Shown one piece after another: positions 35,248 through 44,419 of a stretch of 64,000 nucleotides of DNA. The translations under genes were made by a program, and so were the position numbers. Source of the DNA: Endomicrobium sp. (GTDB lineage Bacteria > Elusimicrobiota > Endomicrobiia > Endomicrobiales > Endomicrobiaceae). Under the pieces are notes generated by a model. That model did no database searches and had not been told where the DNA came from. It saw only the letters and a program-made list of their open reading frames with translations. The stretch spans positions 1-64,000 of the forward strand of contig JAISHK010000007.1 in NCBI GenBank assembly GCA_031262585.1. Direction: 5' to 3'. Position 1 is the first letter of the stretch, and each line of letters opens with the position of its first letter.

Positions 35248-35259
35248 TTTATTTTTGAA

Positions 35260-35297
35260 AATAAAAAATGTCTTTTTAAAAGTAAGTGTTTTTTATT
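35260..35297 (+). terminator. Stem-loop after serS
   Basis: AATAAAAAATGT (from 35260) pairs with the T-rich GTGTTTTTTATT (to 35297) through nine A-U pairs and several G-U pairs, 12 bases after the serS stop. Placement suggests the end of the dnaE-serS transcript, though the stem is A-U rich and weak. Confidence 0.4.
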
Positions 35298-36056
35298 AAA
35301 TCAGTTGTTTATTTTGTCTTTTTTAGTATTCTTATTATCTAATTTTTCTTCAGTAACGTTTTTTTGGGTTTTGCATCTATAAGCTATGATCATGTCCTTT
35401 TATGAAGAAGAATGTCGCATTTTGATTTCTGCAAAATGTTAAGAATTTCGTATACAATACTATAAAATGAAAAATCAAATTTGTTTTAAATCACTTGAAA
35501 TCTCGCGAGAGAAAAGTTTGATGTTTTTCATTTTAAATCTTCCTGAAATAATTATATCAATAAAATAAATGCTATAAGTAAGTGTAATGAATTACCCAAA
35601 ATAGTAGTGAAACCTGCAATCATAAACGAAGATGCAAAAAACAACTAGACTTGTTTTAAGGTATTTTAATTTTGATGATATTAAATTTGTAAATGTTTGT
35701 AATTTGATAATTATATTGTCCATATTTTACGTAAGCAACTGTAAGTAATGGAAATCATGTAAGATAAACAACAAGTAGATTAAATGTTTATGTTCTCTTA
35801 AGATGGTAAAATTTTAAAATTTGTTGCCATAATTAATTAAAGCAAAAATATCATAAAAGTTTCTTAACACAATCTGAAAATTTTATTGATTTGAATCCAA
35901 TTCCCCAAATAACATAGAACGAAATTTATTTATACGTTTCACTCTTTAAATGCCATAAAAAATATATTTTGCCTGCTAGAAATATGTAAAAATAAAGTTA
36001 TTATAAAATTAAAATCCATTTTTATTTTTTAATATTAGTGTGTGTATTATGTGAGT
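35298..36056. other. Gene-free DNA between serS and folD
   Basis: No gene supported. A perfect 10-bp palindrome with a CGCG core (TCTCGCGAGA, 35501-35510) stands out in this AT-rich context. A 30-codon minus-strand frame near 35300-35390 has only a badly spaced ribosome-binding site and is not called. Confidence 0.5.
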
Positions 36057-36935
36057 TCATTTTTTCAAACCGTTTTTTTTATTAAATGCTTTAAGAGTAT
36101 TTTCTAGAAGCATTGTTATTGTCATTGGGCCGACTCCGCCAGGTACTGGAGTTATTTTAATATCCAGGTCTTTTACATCATTCAAATCAACATCTCCACA
36201 TAGTCCATTAGGGGTTCTATTAATACCTACGTCTATAATGGTTGTTCTATCTTTAATAAAATCTCGGTTAATAAATCTTGGTTTGCCGATAGCTGTAATC
36301 ACGATATCAGTGTTTCTACACACTTCTTTTAAGTTTTTTGTTTTTGAATGAGTCATTATAACTGTAGCATTATTTGCAAGTAAAAGCATTGCGATAGGCT
36401 TTCCAACAAGGTTTGATCTTCCAATAATAACAGCTGTTTTTCCTTCAATTGTAATCCCTAATTTGTGCAATAAATATATAATCCCTAATGGGGTGCAGGG
36501 AACTAAAATATTTTTTTTAATTATTTCTATCCAACTTTTTGACAAATTGAGAAGTCCGATGTTAATAGGATGAAGTCCGTCGACGTCTTTTGAGGGAGCT
36601 ATCGCATTAACACAATCTTGAACATCATTATTGTTAGGAAGGGGCAGTTGCAATAAGATGCCATCTACTTCAGAATTCTCATTCAATTTTTTTATCAGAT
36701 TAACAATGTCTTTTTTTGATGCATTATTGTCAAGGTTGTGGTGAAAAGTCTTTATTCCTACATTTTCGGATGCTTTAATTTTGGATTTAACGTAAACTTG
36801 ACTTGCTGGATTTTTGCCTACTAAAATTGTCGCTAGACCTGGAATTTTTCCTGTTGTTTGTTTAATTTTGGCAACTCTTTCTTTAATTTCAGCTCTTTTA
36901 TTGTCTGAAATCTTTTTAGCATTGAGTAATTCCAT
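36057..36935 (-). CDS. folD: Bifunctional methylene-THF dehydrogenase/cyclohydrolase FolD
   Basis: Interconverts 5,10-methylene-THF and 10-formyl-THF, supplying the formyl group used by PurN (58705). The catalytic Lys lies in 'YVKSKIKASENVGI' near 48-61. 'LLQLPLP' is near 93-99, 'CTPLGIIYLL' near 146, the NADP-binding 'VIIGRSNLVGKPIA' near 168-181, and 'PVPGGVGPMT' near 264-273. Length 292 is standard. It is the lone minus-strand gene between serS and the TPR gene. Confidence 0.96.
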   Translation of the reverse strand: MELLNAKKISDNKRAEIKERVAKIKQTTGKIPGLATILVGKNPASQVYVKSKIKASENVGIKTFHHNLDNNASKKDIVNLIKKLNENSEVDGILLQLPLPNNNDVQDCVNAIAPSKDVDGLHPINIGLLNLSKSWIEIIKKNILVPCTPLGIIYLLHKLGITIEGKTAVIIGRSNLVGKPIAMLLLANNATVIMTHSKTKNLKEVCRNTDIVITAIGKPRFINRDFIKDRTTIIDVGINRTPNGLCGDVDLNDVKDLDIKITPVPGGVGPMTITMLLENTLKAFNKKNGLKK

Positions 36936-38240
36936 TTTTTTACCTTTACAATATAATATCTATAAAATATTATAACATATCAACAAATACATAAATTAAA
37001 TTTGGATGTTAATTTATGAATTATATATAAAAAATTATCTAAAATCTTTACTTTTCTATTTTTATGCCCTATTTAAAATTAGTTTATCATTTTTTCTTCT
37101 TTTTTCATAATTTTTTGGATTCATAAGTTTTTCTGCACAAAACTTATATCAATTTAAATAAAATAGTAAAATAGTAAATTAACAAATGAGCAAATAAAAA
37201 AAGTTGTGTTATATTAGTTCATTGTTTATTATTTAAATAAAACTTATTTAAGAATAAAATTGCTTTTTTATAATTCAAATTAAAATTATAGTTTTAAAAT
37301 TTTAACATGCGATTATTTAATAGTATTGTTTTAAATGCATTATTAAAATAAAATGTTCCAAAGTAGTAAATGCAAAGTACTTGTTTGCCTGCGATAAAAA
37401 TTATGTTGATTTAACAAAAGATTTTGAGTAAAACAAAGAAAAAGAGAGTTAAAATGAAACTGAAAAAATAAAGAAACTTTGGTAAAAATAAGCTCAGATA
37501 AACTAATAATTCATATTTTTATAATTCGAGTAAAATACGAGAAGTTTTGATAATGATTGATTGTATTAAAATCTTATTCTAGAACAAATTTATATATAAT
37601 AATTGATAAATGGAGAATCTAGATTTATTGTTGAAAATAAATCTAAAGACGATATTTTGAAGATGATTATAATGGTATATTCAAAGATAAATATAATATA
37701 TAGTTGCGAGTGTATTATTTTAAAATGTAGACAGTGTACAAAAATTTTGCAAATATTTTTTAATTTAGAATAATTTAACAAATACATTAAAGTAGATATA
37801 AATTTATTTTTAATAAAAACGTAAGAATATGTTTAAGCGATGTAGAATATGTATTTGCTTACATAGGAACGTTTACGTAAATTTATAAATATTTAATTTT
37901 ATTAAAGGGATGAATTTTCTGAAAGTTATAATTATGTAAGCAGAGTCAAAATTACAATTTTATTGCTTTGCAATTTATTGACTGCTAAGTTTCTCTTTGT
38001 TATAATCACGTTTAATGAGATCAGGTATATAAGAGTCTCTTTTTCTTAGACAGATTAATAGAAATCTATCTGAATTATTTTGTGCTGTAAAATATTCTAT
38101 CATCGAATGATTTTTTTGTTATTGATAAGTCTAATTATAGATGTTTGTGTGTGTTGAAGTTTTAGTAAGGCATCTGTAATTAACTGTAAACATAAAGTGA
38201 AAAAAAGTATAAATATAAGTTGTAAATAGGATTAGTAAAA
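36936..38240. other. Gene-free DNA with a strong promoter near its end
   Basis: 1.3 kb without a supportable gene. Protein-like fragments on the + strand (37340-37560) could not be assigned. The one strong signal is the promoter at 37978-38006, followed by a structured stretch up to about 38100. Confidence 0.5.
37978..38006 (+). promoter_or_regulatory. Near-perfect sigma-70 promoter
   Basis: TTGACT (37978-37983), a 17-base spacer and a perfect TATAAT (38001-38006). It is the best promoter match I saw in the window. The next gene starts 235 bases downstream. The start of the predicted transcript can fold (e.g. CAGATT...AATCT with flanking CTATCTG near 38055-38076), so it may drive either a long-leader mRNA for the TPR gene or a small RNA. 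Confidence 0.6.
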
Positions 38241-38897
38241 ATGAATCTTGCACTTCAAAAAGTTTTGGTTAATGGAAAAGAAAAGCTATTAAGAATTTTT
38301 ACTAAAATAAGTAAAAGTAATAAATTGAAACTTTTTGCAATTGTAGGATTTTTTTTATGTGTAGTTTTAATAGGATTATCTATTTCTACTTTTAAATTTC
38401 AAAAAATGAATAAAATAGCTTCTGAAAAATTATCTGCTGCGTATATAGCTTTTAGTCAAGGAAATCAAGGAGTTGTACTTAATCTTTTAGATGAAATAAT
38501 AGCAAATTTTTCAAAAATGCCTTCAGCATATCAGGCAAGGCTTATTAAAGCTGATATTTTTACAGAACTTCATTTTTATGATGAGGCTTTAAAACTTTTG
38601 TCAGAAACTATAGAGTCGGGTGTCCCTGATACTATAAAGCCTCTTGCAAGTGTAAGAGTTATTTATGTTTATGATTTTAAAAAAGATTATTTTAACGCTA
38701 TTATTGCATCAAAAGATTTTATAGATAAATATCCGAATCATTTTTTGACAAAAGATGTTTATTTAAATTTAGCAGAATATTACGTTTCTTTAGGTTCAAA
38801 TGATGAGGCACTAAAGATATTTAATGAAATATTAATTAATTTTCCGGTTACTCAAGAAGCTGAAAAGGCACGAAACAGAATTAATGAAATAAAATAA
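38241..38897 (+). CDS. Membrane-anchored TPR protein
   Basis: 218 residues. A cytoplasmic N-terminus (1-30) is followed by one membrane helix (about 31-52) and a periplasmic region of tetratricopeptide-like helix pairs (about 58-215, e.g. 'YDEALKLLSETIESG' and 'NDEALKIFNEILINFP'). The arrangement resembles YfgM/BamD-like scaffold proteins, which assist envelope protein handling. That role is an inference. It is followed by the dead hldE-type gene and thiD2 on the same strand. Confidence 0.75.
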   Translation: MNLALQKVLVNGKEKLLRIFTKISKSNKLKLFAIVGFFLCVVLIGLSISTFKFQKMNKIASEKLSAAYIAFSQGNQGVVLNLLDEIIANFSKMPSAYQARLIKADIFTELHFYDEALKLLSETIESGVPDTIKPLASVRVIYVYDFKKDYFNAIIASKDFIDKYPNHFLTKDVYLNLAEYYVSLGSNDEALKIFNEILINFPVTQEAEKARNRINEIK

Positions 38898-38968
38898 TTA
38901 TGCAAAAGTTTTTTAAATAGCGTATTTTTGAAATAAAATGACTAAGAGTTCTAAAAAAGGCGCAGCTG

Positions 38969-39240
38969 ATGAAAGTAGTTTTTGCTAGCGGATGCTTTGA
39001 TTTGCTCCATTTATTTTTTAAAAAGCCAAAAGCATGTGAAATATGTTTTAATTGTTGTAATAAACTTCGATAAATTTTTAAGTTGTCGCAAAAAATTTAG
39101 AAGTCTTTTGTTAAACAAAGAGATAGAACAAAACTATTCTTAAAAGCCGTGGATTATGTTGTTATTTTTAATGAATAAATTCCTAAAGAGATATTTAAAA
39201 AACTTTATCTTGATGTATGTACTAATAAATGACGATAATG
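38969..39240 (+). pseudogene. hldE: Decayed HldE-type ADP-heptose adenylyltransferase
   Basis: The frame opens as 'MKVVFASGCFDLLH', the RfaE/HldE nucleotidyltransferase start, but the HxGH signature and what follows are lost. Later pieces are 'DRTKLFLKAVDYVVIFNE' (DRA..L..L..VDYVVIFNE) and 'IPKEIFKKLYLDV' (TPEELIKKLKPDVLVKGGDY). The domain activates heptose for the LPS inner core. Stops and a deletion disable it. The fragment matches only the C-terminal (nucleotidyltransferase) domain, as in free-standing RfaE2. Confidence 0.82.
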
Positions 39241-39353
39241 ATTAATAAGGTGTCTAAAGTAATCTAGGTAGAATATAGTAAGGCAGGTGTATAGATTTTC
39301 TCTTTTAAAAAAGAAAATCTATTACAAATCCAATAAATTTAATAGTAAAAAGT

Positions 39354-39833
39354 ATGGTTTTTAATAAAAATAAATCTAGTAGTTTTTGTTCTGTTAAACA
39401 TGATAAAATTACATCTTGTAACAGTCCTGTAGATAGCTTCAATGAGAGATTCGTTTTAAGAATTATTGATGCAAATCTAAATCGTTGTCGTGAAGGTCTG
39501 AGGGTTATTGAGGATGGAGTGCGATTTATTTTGAATGATAAGCTTCTTTATGAGAAGATTCGCAATATCCGTCATAATGTTGATAAAATTTTGAGAAGCA
39601 AGTATAAAGAACTTATAAAAGAAAGAAATTCGGTTGATGATGCAGGTAGACAAATACCGGAAGTATCTGTAAAAGAGTTACAAGAAATAATAATGGCAAA
39701 TCTTAAGCGTTCGCAAGAGTCTTTAAGAGTTTTAGAAGAATACTCAAAAGTTTTTATTCCGGAAATATCTGCGGAATTTAAAAAACAAAGATATGAAGTT
39801 TACACTTTGGAAAAAAAAATATTTAAAATGTAG
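39354..39833 (+). CDS. thiD2: Stand-alone ThiD2-type HMP-phosphate kinase
   Basis: The 'RIIDANLNRCREGLRVIED' signature at about 36-54 and the second helical block ('ANLKRSQESLRVLEEYSKV', near 122-140) are those of the ThiD2 domain, usually fused to the N-terminus of ThiE. ThiD2 is described as a monofunctional kinase converting HMP-P to HMP-PP. Here the frame stops after the domain (159 residues) with no ThiE part following. The first ~30 residues are a non-conserved extension, so the true start is uncertain. thiC, whose product is the substrate, lies 970 bases downstream. Confidence 0.7.
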   Translation: MVFNKNKSSSFCSVKHDKITSCNSPVDSFNERFVLRIIDANLNRCREGLRVIEDGVRFILNDKLLYEKIRNIRHNVDKILRSKYKELIKERNSVDDAGRQIPEVSVKELQEIIMANLKRSQESLRVLEEYSKVFIPEISAEFKKQRYEVYTLEKKIFKM

Positions 39834-39929
39834 AATTTTATCAATAAGAAATGAAAAAAATAAAATAATTATTTTCGCAGAGATAAAAGTTAAATACATA
39901 ATTTAAAAAAGTGTAAATACTATAAGTTG

Positions 39930-40370
39930 ATGAGACAGTTTCCTCATTTTTAAGTAGAAAATGTGATAATATTTTACTAGGAATTAAAGATAATAGCGAA
40001 ATTATTGGCATTAATAAAAAGAATATATCTTTAATTAATCAGAAATTTGTTAGTACTATAAATAGCCAGTGAAATTATTGTACTGCTAACATTTAATCTT
40101 TTTGTTAATGAAATTTTAATATAGGAATATAGTGTTTTTCATATTTTTATTTCGTAAAGTTTGTAGGTACATAAATGAGATTATAAAATATTTATTCGTA
40201 ATAATTTGGAAATTTGATATACCAATAAGCAATTAGAAATTTCAAAATTACATATTAGTAAACAAAGTTTTTATTTTGAAAGCAAAATATTTTTTTCCTA
40301 TAAAGTTAGAAGATTTAAGAACAGATTTAAATCTGAAACTATAAAACTTGTAAATATACAATGCAGTGAC
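39930..40370 (+). pseudogene. Decayed AlbA_2/Schlafen-domain protein
   Basis: The + strand reads 'ETVSSFLSRKCDNILLGIKDNSEIIGINKKN', given here in parts: 'NILLGIKDNSEIIGINKK' matches the AlbA_2 (divergent AAA-4/Schlafen) motif 'GG.ILLGVxDxGEIVGI'. A later 'PIKLEDLRTDL' matches the family's 'xxEDLRxDL'. Such proteins are putative ATP-dependent regulators or helicase-like factors. Many stops separate the two pieces. It lies between thiD2 and thiC. Confidence 0.6.
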
Positions 40371-40790
40371 AATTAATAATAGCATATGACTAATATAAAA
40401 TTTTAAAAATTTCTACCTTATATCAAAAGGATTTTATTGCGAGAAGGGTGTTTTTTTATATTAATAGGTATATTTCTTATACTTAGAAAGATTATGTTAT
40501 TGTGTCATTGGTTCTAGGTTTTGGATAGGTTTAATTAAAAGATTTATAGTCCTATAAATATATGATGATAAAGTAGGTTCGTGCAAGATATCATTTAAGA
40601 TAGGAAGGAAAAAATACTGTCATTTTGCAGAGTTTCTAGGACAAAACTAGGAATATAAAAACATGTAAAAATAAAAATACAAATTATTTTAAGAGGTATA
40701 TTTTAAATCTGCTTATTTAGGAATGATAAGTTAGAATTGTCAATATTCTAATAAGTCACGTGATAAAAATCAGAAATATTTTGTAAAAAA
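40371..40790. other. Gene-free DNA upstream of thiC
   Basis: No gene is seen. I looked for a thiamine-pyrophosphate riboswitch before thiC and did not find its conserved CTGAGA and ACCTGATCTGG-like elements. thiC therefore appears to lack this common control, at least in recognisable form. Confidence 0.5.
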
Positions 40791-40800
40791 GGTGTAATAA

Positions 40801-42069
40801 ATGACATTAATGGAAGATGTTTGTAATAAAAATGTAAATAATTTGATAAAAGAGGTTGCATTGGCTGAAAATTTGAGTGAAGACTTTATTGAAAAGAGTA
40901 TCGCTGCTGGGACTATTGTAATACCTAAAAATATCAATAGAAATTTGAAAACAATTGTTGCTGTAGGTGCTGGATTGAAAACCAAAGTTAATGCTAATAT
41001 AGGAACATCGCCTGATAGTATAGACATTGCAACAGAACTTGCAAAGCTTGATGCTGCTGTAAAGGCAGGTGCGGATGCTATTATGGATTTATCAACTGGC
41101 GGTGATTTAACCAAAATAAGAAAGGAAATTCTTGCAGCCTGTCCAGTACAGGTTGGTACAGTGCCTATTTATGAAGCGGCTTGCAGAACAGTTGCAAAAG
41201 GTAAAAAAATATCTCAGATTGATGGAGAACTTTTGTTTGATGTTATAGAGGAGCAAGCTCAGCAAGGTGTGGATTTTATGACAGTTCATTGCGGTATTAA
41301 TAAGTCTACAGTAGAAATATTAAATCGTCAAGGACGACTTATAGGTCCAGTGAGCAGGGGCGGTTCTTTTTTAGTTAAATGCATTAATGCAACAGGGAAA
41401 GAAAATCCTTTATATGAGCAGTATGATAGACTTTTGGAAATAGCTAAAAAATACGACATAACTTTAAGTCTTGGCGATGGTTTTAGATCTGGTTGCATTC
41501 AAGATGGTTCAGATGGTCCTCAAATAGTTGAACTCATGGTTTTGGGAGAGCTTGTTTTAAGAGCAAGAAAAGCTGGTGTTCAATCTATGATAGAAGGTCC
41601 AGGTCATTTGTCTTTAAATCAAGTTGAAGCAAATGTGATTCTTGCAAAAAAATTAGGACATAATGCCCCTCTTTATTTTTTAGGTCCTTTGGTAACAGAT
41701 ATTGCTCCTGGTTATGATCATGTAACTTCAGCTATAGGTGGATCTTTAGCTGCATCTTATGGAGTAGATTTTATTTGCTATGTTACTCCTGCCGAACACC
41801 TAAGACTTCCGAATGTGCAAGATGTGCGCGAAGGAGTTATTTCTGCAAGAATAGCTGGACATGTGGCAGATATTGTTAAGGGCGTTGCTGGGGCCAGAGA
41901 GCGTGATAATGAAATGTCTAAATGGCGTAAGGCAAGAAACTGGGAAAAGCAAAAGGAGTTTTGTATAGATCCAGTTAAATTCGCAGAAGAAAGAGCTAAA
42001 TTACCTTCTAATAATCAAGAAGATGTGTGTACAATGTGTGGAAAATTTTGCTCTATGAGAGATGAATAA
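40801..42069 (+). CDS. thiC: Phosphomethylpyrimidine synthase ThiC
   Basis: Radical-SAM enzyme that rearranges the purine intermediate AIR into HMP-P for thiamine; AIR comes from PurM (57746). Conserved stretches include 'GADAIMDLSTGGDL' near 80-93, 'LGDGFRSGCIQDGSDG' near 223-238, 'MIEGPGHLS' near 264 and 'PLVTDIAPGYDH' near 297. The C-terminal cluster-binding motif is CTMCGKFC (C-x2-C-x3-C), the spacing I recall from short (about 420-430 residue) clostridial and archaeal forms. Length is 422. An AAAGGTG site precedes ATG 40801. Confidence 0.96.
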   Translation: MTLMEDVCNKNVNNLIKEVALAENLSEDFIEKSIAAGTIVIPKNINRNLKTIVAVGAGLKTKVNANIGTSPDSIDIATELAKLDAAVKAGADAIMDLSTGGDLTKIRKEILAACPVQVGTVPIYEAACRTVAKGKKISQIDGELLFDVIEEQAQQGVDFMTVHCGINKSTVEILNRQGRLIGPVSRGGSFLVKCINATGKENPLYEQYDRLLEIAKKYDITLSLGDGFRSGCIQDGSDGPQIVELMVLGELVLRARKAGVQSMIEGPGHLSLNQVEANVILAKKLGHNAPLYFLGPLVTDIAPGYDHVTSAIGGSLAASYGVDFICYVTPAEHLRLPNVQDVREGVISARIAGHVADIVKGVAGARERDNEMSKWRKARNWEKQKEFCIDPVKFAEERAKLPSNNQEDVCTMCGKFCSMRDE

Positions 42070-42243
42070 GACTTAGACTGTTATTGCTAAATGTAATTTG
42101 TTGTAAAGATTAATATAGCAAAATTGAAGTAATGTGATAAACTGTTAGTGCGGATTATGAAATCAAATTTATAAATATTGATAATTGGAACTTGTCCGTA
42201 CTATATTTTGTTACAAGTGCTGCATTTTTTCGTTATTTTGAAT

Positions 42244-42681
42244 TCATTTTTTTGAGTTCTTGTGTTCTTTTTTTAGAAAAGAGATATAATTTGGAAATGG
42301 TACTATAGTTCTTGTTTTGCCAAGCCATACATATGCACCTAGATTTTTTTGAAACTTGATTTTTATGGGATTTTTAGGATCAATGTTGTTGATGTACCAC
42401 GCGGAGCCTATAATATTTTTGTATTTAATTTCTTTTTTAACTACTGTAAATGCTTTTTTGTTTGATATAAGTAATTGTCCGTATTTTTTTAGTTGATTTT
42501 TTACTATTTCTTCAGGATTTGAAACATCGTTTATAAAGTTAACCCGTAATGTTGCTGCCATTTTTGGTGTCTTTTCTTGAAATTCAACAAAGTAATCTAT
42601 TCGCTCTACAAAATTTCTAGAGCAAATAGTGTTGTTTATTGCAAATACTATTATTAAAGTAATTAAAAGATATTTTTTCAT
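42244..42681 (-). CDS. Exported protein, unknown
   Basis: 145 residues beginning with a clear signal peptide (MKKYLLITLIIVFAIN, cleavage near residue 20 after a Cys-Ser). The mature part is polar and basic with no motif I recognise. A good AAGGAAT site precedes the ATG. It is divergent from the DUF4416 gene, so both promoters must lie in the 122 bases between them (with the DUF4416 start at 42804). Confidence 0.6.
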   Translation of the reverse strand: MKKYLLITLIIVFAINNTICSRNFVERIDYFVEFQEKTPKMAATLRVNFINDVSNPEEIVKNQLKKYGQLLISNKKAFTVVKKEIKYKNIIGSAWYINNIDPKNPIKIKFQKNLGAYVWLGKTRTIVPFPNYISFLKKEHKNSKK

Positions 42682-42803
42682 GATAATTCCTTTATTTTAT
42701 TGATGGTCTATTATATCGAAATATCAACTTTAAATTTGTTTTTAATTTTACAATTTTAATGTTTTATAGTAAACTTTATAAAACAAATAAAAGAAGGGGA
42801 AAA

Positions 42804-43331
42804 ATGGGAATTATAGGTGTAGCTAAAAAAGTGAAATTATTTTGTGGCATAATTTTTTCTAATGAAGAAATAAAGCAAAAATCTTTAATAAAACTTAAAG
42901 AAAAGTTTGGCGGAATTGATTTGATAAGCAATATTATACCGTTTGATTTTTCAGATTATTATAATCTTGAAATGGGTGGTAATTTGAAGCGCTTTTGGAT
43001 TTCATTTAAGGATTTGATTTCAGCAGCTGATATTGCTGGAATAAAAGTTTTTACAAATTCTATAGAAATTAATTTTACAATAAATAATAACAGACAAATA
43101 AATATAGATCCAGGCTATGTTACTCCTGCGAATGTCATTTTGACTACAACTAAAAATTATAGTCACAGAATTTATCTTGATAAAGGTATATATGCGGAAG
43201 TTACCACCATATATAAAAAAAGCAGATATATTAAGCTCCCATGGACCTATTCAGACTATCTTTCTAAGTCAGCGATAGATTTTTTTTTAAAAGTACGTGC
43301 AGATGTTATAAATCAATTTAGGCGAAAATAA
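42804..43331 (+). CDS. DUF4416 family protein
   Basis: About 175 residues. Features fitting DUF4416 are the early '[13 protein letters not shown]', '[24 protein letters not shown]', given here as '[12 protein letters not shown]', '[17 protein letters not shown]' and '[18 protein letters not shown]', split as '[12 protein letters not shown]' and 'LPWTYSDY'. The function is unknown. I moved the start to ATG 42804, which follows AGAAGGGG, from the upstream ATG at 42759 in the same frame. The stop shares its last base with the ATG of the next gene, so the pair is translationally coupled. Confidence 0.8.
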   Translation: MGIIGVAKKVKLFCGIIFSNEEIKQKSLIKLKEKFGGIDLISNIIPFDFSDYYNLEMGGNLKRFWISFKDLISAADIAGIKVFTNSIEINFTINNNRQINIDPGYVTPANVILTTTKNYSHRIYLDKGIYAEVTTIYKKSRYIKLPWTYSDYLSKSAIDFFLKVRADVINQFRRK

Positions 43332-44419
43332 TGTTTATTATTGTAGCGACATTAATATATTTTATTGGCTATATTTATGTTGCATGGCGTATAAGCTCAG
43401 GATTAAATCTTTGCAAAGTATATAAAAGATACTTATATGTGATGTTTATTATTTTTTGTAGTGTAAGCGTTTTTGCACTTCTTAGTAGTAAGTTTAAAGT
43501 TCATTTTGCAGGCTTTTTTGTTTTTTTAGGTTATACATGCATTGGGTTTTGTGGAATACTTTTTTCATTTCTTTTAATGAACGATATAATAAATATATTT
43601 AATCTTATATTTAAAGTTAAAAAATTTAGGTATTATTCAACCTTAATAATGACAACTTTAGGGGTACTTGCATCAGTTTGTGCATTGTTAAATTTTGCAT
43701 TTGTTTTGAGTATAAAAAGTGTAAAAATAAAAGAACCTAATCTTCCTATAAAATCTCTAAAGGTAGTTATGCTTTCAGATATGCATATAGATCAGTTTAC
43801 TTCTACAAAAGTTATTAATAAAATTTTTGATAAAGTTGTATCTTTAAAACCTGATATAATAGTTATTACCGGTGATATAATAGATGTTGATATTAATAAA
43901 AATGATAAGTATATTGAGTACGGGTTTAATAAGTTGACGGCAAAGTATGGTGTTTTTGCCGTTACGGGAAATCATGAATACTATGCGAGTGTTAATGGAT
44001 ATACTGCAATGTTTGAAAGATTAGGATTTAAAATTCTTAATAATGAAAATATTTTATTAGAAAATTTAATTAATATTAGTGGTATAGATGATACTGCTTA
44101 CAAAAATCGTGAAATTATTGTAAAGTCTTTATCTAATATTAATAAAAATTATCCAGTAATTTTTTTAAGTCATCGTCCTGAATCTTTTGATATAGCTTCA
44201 AATCAAGGTATAAAAATAATTCAACTTTCAGGGCATACACACGCAGGTCAAATTCCACCTATTTCAATAGTAAGAAAATTTTTTATGAAATATAATTATG
44301 GTTTGTATTATAATAATGATTCAGTTATGTATATAACAACTGGTGCTCGTCTATGGGGACCGTCTATGAGGTTATTTAGTTCAAGTGAGATAGCTGTAAT
44401 TACAATAGAAAAAAGATAG
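43331..44419 (+). CDS. Membrane-anchored metallophosphoesterase
   Basis: 362 residues. Four membrane helices (about 2-19, 35-52, 58-88, 103-127) precede a calcineurin-like phosphoesterase domain with its metal motifs: 'LSDMHID' near 149-155, 'GDIIDVD' near 181, 'GNHEYYA' near 213 and '[11 protein letters not shown]' near 298. This layout is that of the YkuE/YaeI group; some members hydrolyse UDP-diacylglucosamine or other envelope phosphoesters. The substrate here is unknown. The start codon overlaps the stop of DUF4416 by one base. Confidence 0.88.
   Translation: MFIIVATLIYFIGYIYVAWRISSGLNLCKVYKRYLYVMFIIFCSVSVFALLSSKFKVHFAGFFVFLGYTCIGFCGILFSFLLMNDIINIFNLIFKVKKFRYYSTLIMTTLGVLASVCALLNFAFVLSIKSVKIKEPNLPIKSLKVVMLSDMHIDQFTSTKVINKIFDKVVSLKPDIIVITGDIIDVDINKNDKYIEYGFNKLTAKYGVFAVTGNHEYYASVNGYTAMFERLGFKILNNENILLENLINISGIDDTAYKNREIIVKSLSNINKNYPVIFLSHRPESFDIASNQGIKIIQLSGHTHAGQIPPISIVRKFFMKYNYGLYYNNDSVMYITTGARLWGPSMRLFSSSEIAVITIEKR

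Noticed and set aside
40371-40800. Possible TPP riboswitch before thiC
   Set aside because: The conserved sequence elements of the aptamer could not be found.
41989-42069. ThiC cluster motif with one residue fewer than in E. coli (C-x2-C-x3-C)
   Set aside because: Short ThiC forms are recalled to have this spacing, so it is not treated as damage.
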